NCBI GenBank assembly: GCA_040766655.1
Contig: JAXGQB010000008.1
Location: 186,001-250,000 of the forward strand
Direction: 5' to 3'
DNA from: JALOOB01 sp040766655
GTDB lineage: Bacteria > Chloroflexota > Anaerolineae > CG2-30-64-16
DNA length: 64,000 bases
Part shown: one piece after another, positions 58,987 through 64,000 of the stretch
Numbering within the stretch: the first letter of the stretch is position 1
Layout of the letters: the number at the start of each line of letters is the position of its first letter
The notes under the pieces: generated by a model
Seen by the model: the letters and a program-made list of their open reading frames with translations, nothing else
The model's database searches: none
Told to the model about the DNA's origin: nothing
Translations under genes and position numbers: made by a program

Positions 58987-61581
58987 CTACTTGCCGGTGG
59001 CTTCGTCCACAGTTTGCTGGATCTTCTCGATGGCCTGGTCGAGGGTGAGTTCACCGACGATGACCTGGCTGAGACGATCGCGGATTTCGGTGTTGAGGAC
59101 GAAGGTCTGCGGGTGGTACTGCAGGGCGTAGGCCTCGGGCATGAGCTTGGCGATCTCGGCGACGAAGACGTTGAGGGCTTCCTTGTTGGTGGGGAAGTCA
59201 ACGCCCTTGCTGACGAGGCCGAGGTGGCCCGGGATGAACAGGGACTTGGCGGAGAACTCGCCGAGGATGTCCTCGCGCGAGAGGAACTCCATGACCTTGG
59301 TGACCTCGGCGGGGTGCTTGGTGCCGTCGAAGGCGGTCAGGAGCGCGCCGCCGGGGATGCCGGTGCAGCCTGCGTCGCCGCAGGGGTTGGGGATGACCTG
59401 CCAGTCGAAGTTATCGCCGACGAGCTTGGCGAACTGGCCGACCTGCCAGGAGCCGGACATGTAGAGGACGAGCTGGCCGTTGACGAAGAACTCGTTGGCT
59501 GCGGCATAGCCGCCGCCGCCGCCGGCCCAGACCTCTTTGGGGGTGATGCCGTCTTCGTGCCAGCCGACGACCATGTCAGCCGCGGCGCGGAAGCCGGGCG
59601 AATCGACGGTGAAGGAGCCGTCGGGATTGACGTAGGTGGCGCCCATGGAGAGGGAGGGGCCCCAGAAGCGATGGCCGGTGCGGTCGATGGCAACGGCGTA
59701 GGGGGTCTCGGTGGCCTCGGCGACCTTCTTGGCCGCGGTGACCCACTCGTCCCAGGTGACCTTGTCGGAGGTGTCGCTGGGGACGGGGACGCCGGCCTGC
59801 TCGAAGAGGGTGCGGTTGATGAAGGGACCGGTGACGGTGAACTGGGTCGGGAAGCCGTGCAGGCCGGTCGGGTTGGCATCGGAGCGCATGGAGTCGAGCA
59901 CCTGCTCGGGCCAGTTGGCCTCCCAGGCGGCGGCATCGGCCATGGTGGGCCGCATGTCGAGGTACTTGCCGGCGAAGCGGCGCACGTCGGTGACGCGGGC
60001 CATGTCGGGGCCGGTGCCGGTCTCTACCTGGCCCTGGAGGATGTTGTGGATGTCCTTGTAGGCCACGGTGTCCATGACGACGGTGATGCCCGGGTTCTCC
60101 TTCTCGAAGCGGTCGAGCAACTCGCGCATGGTCTGGCCTTCGGTGCCGTCGTCGTACCACATCATCCGCAACTCAACCGCCTGGGCAGGCGCCGGGGCTG
60201 CAGCGGCCGGCGCGGGCGCCTTGCCGGTGGCTTCGTCCACGGTTTGCTGGATCTTCTCGATGGCCTGGTCGAGGGTGAGTTCACCGACGATGACCTGGCT
60301 GAGCCGATCGCGGATTTCGGTGTTGAGGACGAAGGTCTGCGGGTGGTACTGCAGGGCATACGCCTCGGGCATGAGTTTGCCGATCTCGGCGACGAAGACG
60401 TTGAGGGCTTCCTTGTTGGTGGGGAAGTCAACGCCCTTGCTGACGAGGCCGAGGTGGCCCGGGATGAACAGGGACTTGGCGGAGAACTCGCCGAGGATGT
60501 CCTCGCGCGAGAGGAACTCCATGACCTTGGTGACCTCGGCGGGGTGCTTGGTGCCGTCGAAGGCGGTCAGGAGCGCGCCGCCGGGGATGCCGGTGCAGCC
60601 TGCGTCGCCGCAGGGGTTGGGGATGACCTGCCAGTCGAAGTTATCGCCGACGAGCTTGGCGAACTGGCCGACCTGCCAGGAGCCGGACATGTAGAGGACG
60701 AGCTGGCCGTTGACGAAGAACTCGTTGGCTGCGGCATAGCCGCCGCCGCCGCCGGCCCAGACCTCTTTGGGGGTGATGCCGTCTTCGTGCCAGCCGACGA
60801 CCATGTCAGCCGCGGCGCGGAAGCCGGGCGAATCGACGGTGAAGGAGCCGTCGGGATTGACGTAGGTGGCGCCCATGGAGAGGGAGGGGCCCCAGAAGCG
60901 ATGGCCGGTGCGGTCGATGGCAACGGCGTAGGGGGTCTCGGTGGCCTCGGCGACCTTCTTGGCCGCGGTGACCCACTCGTCCCAGGTGACCTTGTCGGAG
61001 GTGTCGCTGGGGACGGGGACGCCGGCCTGCTCGAAGAGGGTGCGGTTGATGAAGGGACCGGTGACGGTGAACTGGGTCGGGAAGCCGTGCAGGCCGGTCG
61101 GATTGGCATCGGAGCGCATGGAGTCGAGCACCTGTTCGGGCCAGTTGGCCTCCCAGGCGGCGGCATCGGCCATGGTGGGCCGCATGTCGAGGTACTTGCC
61201 GGCGAAGCGGCGCACGTCGGTGACGCGGGCCATGTCGGGGCCGGTACCGGTCTCTACCTGGCCCTGGAGGATGTTGTGGATGTCCTTGTAGGCCACGGTG
61301 TCCATGACGACGGTGATGCCCGGGTTCTCCTTCTCGAAGCGGTCGAGCAGCTCGCGCATGGTCTGGCCTTCGGTGCCGTCGTCGTACCACATCATCCGCA
61401 ACTCCACACCCTCTGCGGCCGGTGCAGGCGCTGCGGTGGGTTCGGCCGGCGCGGGCGCCGCGGGCGCCTGGGTCGGGGCCGGCGCAGCAGTGGGCGCCGG
61501 TGCAGGCGTGGCTGCCTGGCCGCAGGCGGCCAGGAGCAGCGACAGGACGGCGAGGACTGCAAGCATCTTGTGCAACTTCAT
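58987..61581 (-). CDS. Duplicated ABC sugar-binding lipoprotein (two tandem solute-binding domains)
   Basis: An 864-residue lipoprotein: signal with lipobox LLLAACGQ, a Pro/Ala-rich linker, then two nearly identical family-1 solute-binding domains of about 392 residues joined by an Ala/Pro linker. Each domain starts VELRMMWYDDGTEG and ends near IQQTVDEATGK. Only the first has a signal. Typical relatives have one domain of about 420 residues. AAGGAG precedes the ATG. It should deliver the sugar to the MalF/MalG-like permeases downstream. Confidence 0.9.
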   Translation of the reverse strand: MKLHKMLAVLAVLSLLLAACGQAATPAPAPTAAPAPTQAPAAPAPAEPTAAPAPAAEGVELRMMWYDDGTEGQTMRELLDRFEKENPGITVVMDTVAYKDIHNILQGQVETGTGPDMARVTDVRRFAGKYLDMRPTMADAAAWEANWPEQVLDSMRSDANPTGLHGFPTQFTVTGPFINRTLFEQAGVPVPSDTSDKVTWDEWVTAAKKVAEATETPYAVAIDRTGHRFWGPSLSMGATYVNPDGSFTVDSPGFRAAADMVVGWHEDGITPKEVWAGGGGGYAAANEFFVNGQLVLYMSGSWQVGQFAKLVGDNFDWQVIPNPCGDAGCTGIPGGALLTAFDGTKHPAEVTKVMEFLSREDILGEFSAKSLFIPGHLGLVSKGVDFPTNKEALNVFVAEIGKLMPEAYALQYHPQTFVLNTEIRDRLSQVIVGELTLDQAIEKIQQTVDEATGKAPAPAAAAPAPAQAVELRMMWYDDGTEGQTMRELLDRFEKENPGITVVMDTVAYKDIHNILQGQVETGTGPDMARVTDVRRFAGKYLDMRPTMADAAAWEANWPEQVLDSMRSDANPTGLHGFPTQFTVTGPFINRTLFEQAGVPVPSDTSDKVTWDEWVTAAKKVAEATETPYAVAIDRTGHRFWGPSLSMGATYVNPDGSFTVDSPGFRAAADMVVGWHEDGITPKEVWAGGGGGYAAANEFFVNGQLVLYMSGSWQVGQFAKLVGDNFDWQVIPNPCGDAGCTGIPGGALLTAFDGTKHPAEVTKVMEFLSREDILGEFSAKSLFIPGHLGLVSKGVDFPTNKEALNVFVAEIAKLMPEAYALQYHPQTFVLNTEIRDRLSQVIVGELTLDQAIEKIQQTVDEATGK
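58991..60174 (-). repeat. Direct repeat copy encoding the second binding domain
   Basis: This 1184-base segment matches 60221-61404 with an offset of exactly 1230 bases and only about ten differences seen by eye (roughly 99% identical). Both copies stay in one reading frame. Confidence 0.93.
60221..61404 (-). repeat. Direct repeat copy encoding the first binding domain
   Basis: Partner of 58991-60174. The 46-base spacer between copies encodes the Ala/Pro linker and resembles the linker after the signal peptide, suggesting the duplication arose through those linkers. Confidence 0.93.
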
Positions 61582-61679
61582 CGTTCTTCTCTCCTTTTTG
61601 GGTTGAAGGTGTTTCGAGCGTGCCTTAGTTGTTGTGATTGGTTGGCGTCCCGTGAGATCATACCTCCTTCCAGGATCTG

Positions 61680-61700
61680 CACGGCCGGCGACCGGCCGTG
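61680..61700. repeat. Hairpin after the isomerase-like gene
   Basis: CACGGCCGG and CCGGCCGTG flank three bases just beyond the stop. There is no U-tract. Confidence 0.6.
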
Positions 61701-61711
61701 ATCGGGATGCC

Positions 61712-63103
61712 CTAAGTCAGGCGCAGCACGGGCAGGCCGAGCATCCGGGCCAGTGCAAGCAGGGCGTCCATGTGATCGCCGTAAGTCAGCGAGATATGGT
61801 GGTCGAGCCCCTCTGCCATGATGGTGTCCAGCACTTCCTGGCTTGGCCGGTCGAAGCGCAGGACCCCCGAGGTGCCAGAGAAGCTGATCGGTGCGCGCAG
61901 CATCTCGCCGCCCCCCACCACCAGCCGGTACGCACCGCTGGCCTGGGTAAGGCGGGCGATGGTCACGCGGCCGGGCTTGAGCGGGAACTCCATGAGCAGC
62001 GGCAGCTTGCGGTTGGAATGAATGGTCCCGCGCGGCTGGAACTCAGGGTCGGCCATCGAGAGCGGCGCGAGGCCACAGTGCCACAGCACTGCCTCATCGC
62101 GGTCCACATCGAAGCCGACCATGTCGGTGCCGAAGGCCGGCTCGCCACTCAGCCATTGTAGCATGAGTTGGGTGACCGTGCCGTTGACGTCCGCCTCACA
62201 GCTGCAGGGAACCATCCGGTCGGAGAGCATGGACATCGCGCCGCAGGCAGCACAGCCCAGCTCGGTGAAGAACTCGGGCCAGCAGCGCACGGCCAGCCCG
62301 TCGTATGCGTCCTCCCGGGCCAGGTCAGCGAGCGTCAGGTAGGCGCCGAGCGTCTTCCGCAGGCTGGGTTGGTCGAGCCCGGCCAGTCCGGCGACGCGCT
62401 GTTCCAACTCTGACAGCGTGTGATCCACATCGGCAGCGGGTGCAGTCCTCGCACCGTCGAACACATCGGCCAGCTCGCGCTGCACGATACGGACGCCGGT
62501 CAACGCGGCCAGCGCGTCGCCGTCGAAGGTGCAGGGCGCGAACCCGTCGGGGTTGAGGCCGAACCGGCCGATGCGTGCGCTGCGCAGCAGCCGCGCAGCC
62601 CGGCCCGCGCGCGCGAGCAGCAGCACCTTCTCGATCGCGGCCGGGTCGTCCGGCGCCTCGTAGAGGTAATCGTAACCGATGCCCTCCCGGTGCAGTCCGT
62701 GCGCGGCGAGGTTGATGCCGCAGAAGGCGTTCAGGCGCAGCCGGCCACCGGTTCGCTCCTCGGGCGGCGCCCACAGCAGCAGGGGCGCCGGCACGGCATG
62801 AGCCAGCGCCACCACCATCGTGGCGTCCGCGAAGCTGGCCTGCCACACCAGCAACAGATCGATCGGTGCGCCGCGCAGGCTCTCTGCCGCGGCCTGCGCG
62901 GCCTGCAGGTCCATCACCAGTCCCTCGGGGCCTTCGAGCGTTACCTGGCCGGTGGCCAGCAGTCCTGCCCGGACCTGTGCCGTCACCTCTGCGGCCAGGG
63001 CAGTGTCGAAGGTCGGTCGTGCCAGCGCCACGAAGCCGATGCGAAGCGGTTCAGTCGTGCGTCCTGCGGTTATGGGACCTGCGGTCGTGCGAGCTCCGGT
63101 CAC
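61712..63103 (-). CDS. L-fucose/L-arabinose isomerase-family protein
   Basis: A 463-residue protein of the fucose-isomerase-like fold: LRIGFVALARPTFDTALA at the start, LLLVWQASFADATMV, RCWPEFFTELGCAACGAMS, CSCEADVNGTVTQLMLQ and a C-terminal barrel ending near LDHHISLTYGDH. The Glu and Asp of CEADVNG and a distal His would bind the metal. The sugar is not predictable. A GTG at 63103 with AAAGGA six bases upstream is used; the longer frame from 63118 is possible. It lies between the ROK and binding-protein genes. Confidence 0.72.
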   Translation of the reverse strand: MTGARTTAGPITAGRTTEPLRIGFVALARPTFDTALAAEVTAQVRAGLLATGQVTLEGPEGLVMDLQAAQAAAESLRGAPIDLLLVWQASFADATMVVALAHAVPAPLLLWAPPEERTGGRLRLNAFCGINLAAHGLHREGIGYDYLYEAPDDPAAIEKVLLLARAGRAARLLRSARIGRFGLNPDGFAPCTFDGDALAALTGVRIVQRELADVFDGARTAPAADVDHTLSELEQRVAGLAGLDQPSLRKTLGAYLTLADLAREDAYDGLAVRCWPEFFTELGCAACGAMSMLSDRMVPCSCEADVNGTVTQLMLQWLSGEPAFGTDMVGFDVDRDEAVLWHCGLAPLSMADPEFQPRGTIHSNRKLPLLMEFPLKPGRVTIARLTQASGAYRLVVGGGEMLRAPISFSGTSGVLRFDRPSQEVLDTIMAEGLDHHISLTYGDHMDALLALARMLGLPVLRLT

Positions 63104-63143
63104 GGGACATCCTTTCACTCAGGGCGGGTTGCGATGGCTCCGC

Positions 63144-64000
63144 CTACAGACCCTGCTTGTAGAAGAACGCGTCCAGCGCGAGCGCGGCTGCGCCCACCAC
63201 GCCGACGTTCGGGCCGAATTCGGAGACGCACAGCGTCACCGCACTGCCCAGGCCAGCAAAAGAGCGGCGGTGCATCGTCTCCTCGATGATCGGCAGCATC
63301 AGGTCCTTGCCGGAGGCAAAGAGGCCGCCGAGAACGATCATGTCCGGATTGATGAGGTTTACCAGGTTCGCCAGCGCGGTGCCCATGTGCTTCGCACAAC
63401 CCCCGATCACCGCCAGCGCACCACTGTCGCCTGCACGCGCGGCCGCGAAGACGCCTTCGATGGCCGCGCCATCGTGTGAGGCAGCGCCGTTGCGCTGCCC
63501 TGTCGCGAGCGCATCCTTCATGTGGGCCGCGAGGATCGAATCGGGATGCTTCGCGGCCAGGGCGGATGCCTCGCGGACGATCACGGTCTCGGACACGAGC
63601 GTCTCCAGGCAGCCCGTATTGCCGCAGCGGCAGGCCGCGCCGCCCTCGGGGATCACGGTGGTGTGGCCGATCTCTCCTGCGCCCGCGCGGGTGCCGCGGT
63701 AGATCTGACCCCCCACGACGAATCCTGCACCCAGCCCCACGCGGCCGTAGACGAACGCCAGCGTGTTCACGCCCCGGCCCAGGCCGAACATCGACTCGGC
63801 CAGGGCCATCGCGCGGACGTTGTTGTCCACCAGGACGGGCAACCCCAGCCGTTCTCTGAAGACCGCGGCCAGCGGCACATCGCGCCAGCCCAGGTTCGGT
63901 GCGAGCACGTTGACCCCGGTGTCGGGGTCGACGAGGCCCGATGCTCCGACGCCGATGCCGACCAGCGATTCAGGGACGACGTGCTCGGTGTCCAGAACGC
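63144..64000 (-). CDS. ROK-family sugar kinase or repressor, 5' end beyond the window
   Basis: At least 285 residues of a ROK protein. VGIGVGASGLVDPDTGVNV and the ATP/sugar segment LPVLVDNNVRAMALAE are followed by the zinc motif in EIGHTTVIPEGG and CRCGNTGCLE. Without the N-terminus, a helix-turn-helix repressor and a glucokinase-type enzyme cannot be separated. It heads the sugar cluster and ends 40 bases before the isomerase-like gene. Confidence 0.88.
   Translation of the reverse strand, partial: VLDTEHVVPESLVGIGVGASGLVDPDTGVNVLAPNLGWRDVPLAAVFRERLGLPVLVDNNVRAMALAESMFGLGRGVNTLAFVYGRVGLGAGFVVGGQIYRGTRAGAGEIGHTTVIPEGGAACRCGNTGCLETLVSETVIVREASALAAKHPDSILAAHMKDALATGQRNGAASHDGAAIEGVFAAARAGDSGALAVIGGCAKHMGTALANLVNLINPDMIVLGGLFASGKDLMLPIIEETMHRRSFAGLGSAVTLCVSEFGPNVGVVGAAALALDAFFYKQGL

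Noticed and set aside
58991..61404. Insertion sequence or transposon explanation for the 1.2-kb direct repeat
   Set aside because: The repeat encodes only the binding domain, has no transposase and no terminal inverted repeats. Simple tandem duplication through the Ala/Pro linkers explains it.
58756..61701. A 981-codon plus-strand open frame antisense to the binding protein
   Set aside because: It mirrors the codon structure of the real minus-strand gene, repeats with it, has no recognisable domain, and overlaps a lipoprotein with signal peptide and ribosome-binding site.

Overview
The window is a high-GC bacterial chromosome segment. It carries a LysW-type (alpha-aminoadipate) lysine operon, a dissimilatory sulfite reductase (dsr) locus with dsrD, siroheme synthesis genes, an NrfD-based membrane redox complex without a heme-copper oxidase, and many palindromic and heptanucleotide intergenic repeats. 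This combination suggests an anaerobic or facultative member of the Chloroflexota (Anaerolineae-like). That placement is inference from gene content; no rRNA or tRNA gene was seen.

Layout. 1-4.5 kb: the 5' end of a probable carbonic anhydrase, a DinB-like protein, and a giant ABC-permease fusion ending in a peptidase-like domain that appears to have lost its metal site. 4.7-14.7 kb (minus strand): a tightly overlapping lysine operon lysW-lysX-lysY-lysZ-lysJ-homocitrate synthase-lysT-lysU-homoisocitrate dehydrogenase-lysK. It is preceded by a near-consensus promoter and two tandem units, each a Lys-rich leader peptide followed by a terminator-like hairpin. 14.75-20.1 kb (minus): MoaD-like protein, aldehyde:ferredoxin oxidoreductase, LarA-like and UxaA-like enzymes. 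20.2-26.85 kb (minus): siroheme synthase/HemD fusion, SDR, sensor kinase, response regulator and a SUMF1-fold protein. 27-30.4 kb (plus): hemC, hemB, hemL. 31.9-53.7 kb (plus): the sulfur-respiration island, with a YeiH-type exporter, dsrABDC, dsrMK, a DsrJ-like cytochrome, Rieske protein, cytochrome c, a molybdopterin-fold subunit apparently without its metal-ligand Cys, a four-cluster FeS subunit, NrfD, a radical SAM protein, a second DsrMK-like pair, a DsrE-like protein, ferredoxin, dsrN and hemA. 53.9-64 kb (minus): a carbohydrate cluster with GH31 glycosidase, transaldolase-like protein, two sugar permeases, a tandemly duplicated binding protein, a fucose-isomerase-like protein and a ROK protein.

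Together, hemA, hemL, hemB, hemC and the CysG-HemD fusion encode the route from glutamyl-tRNA to siroheme. DsrN would amidate the siroheme for DsrAB. Sulfite reduction to sulfide would be coupled through DsrC to DsrMK and the menaquinone pool. dsrD favours the reductive direction.

Two things stand out. The first is the tandem lysine attenuator ahead of lysW. The second is the way short repeat families (7-bp tandems and G+C-rich palindromes) lie between genes and also inside reading frames (homoisocitrate dehydrogenase, LysJ, AOR, DsrN, HemA), where they are translated as low-complexity insertions or tails.
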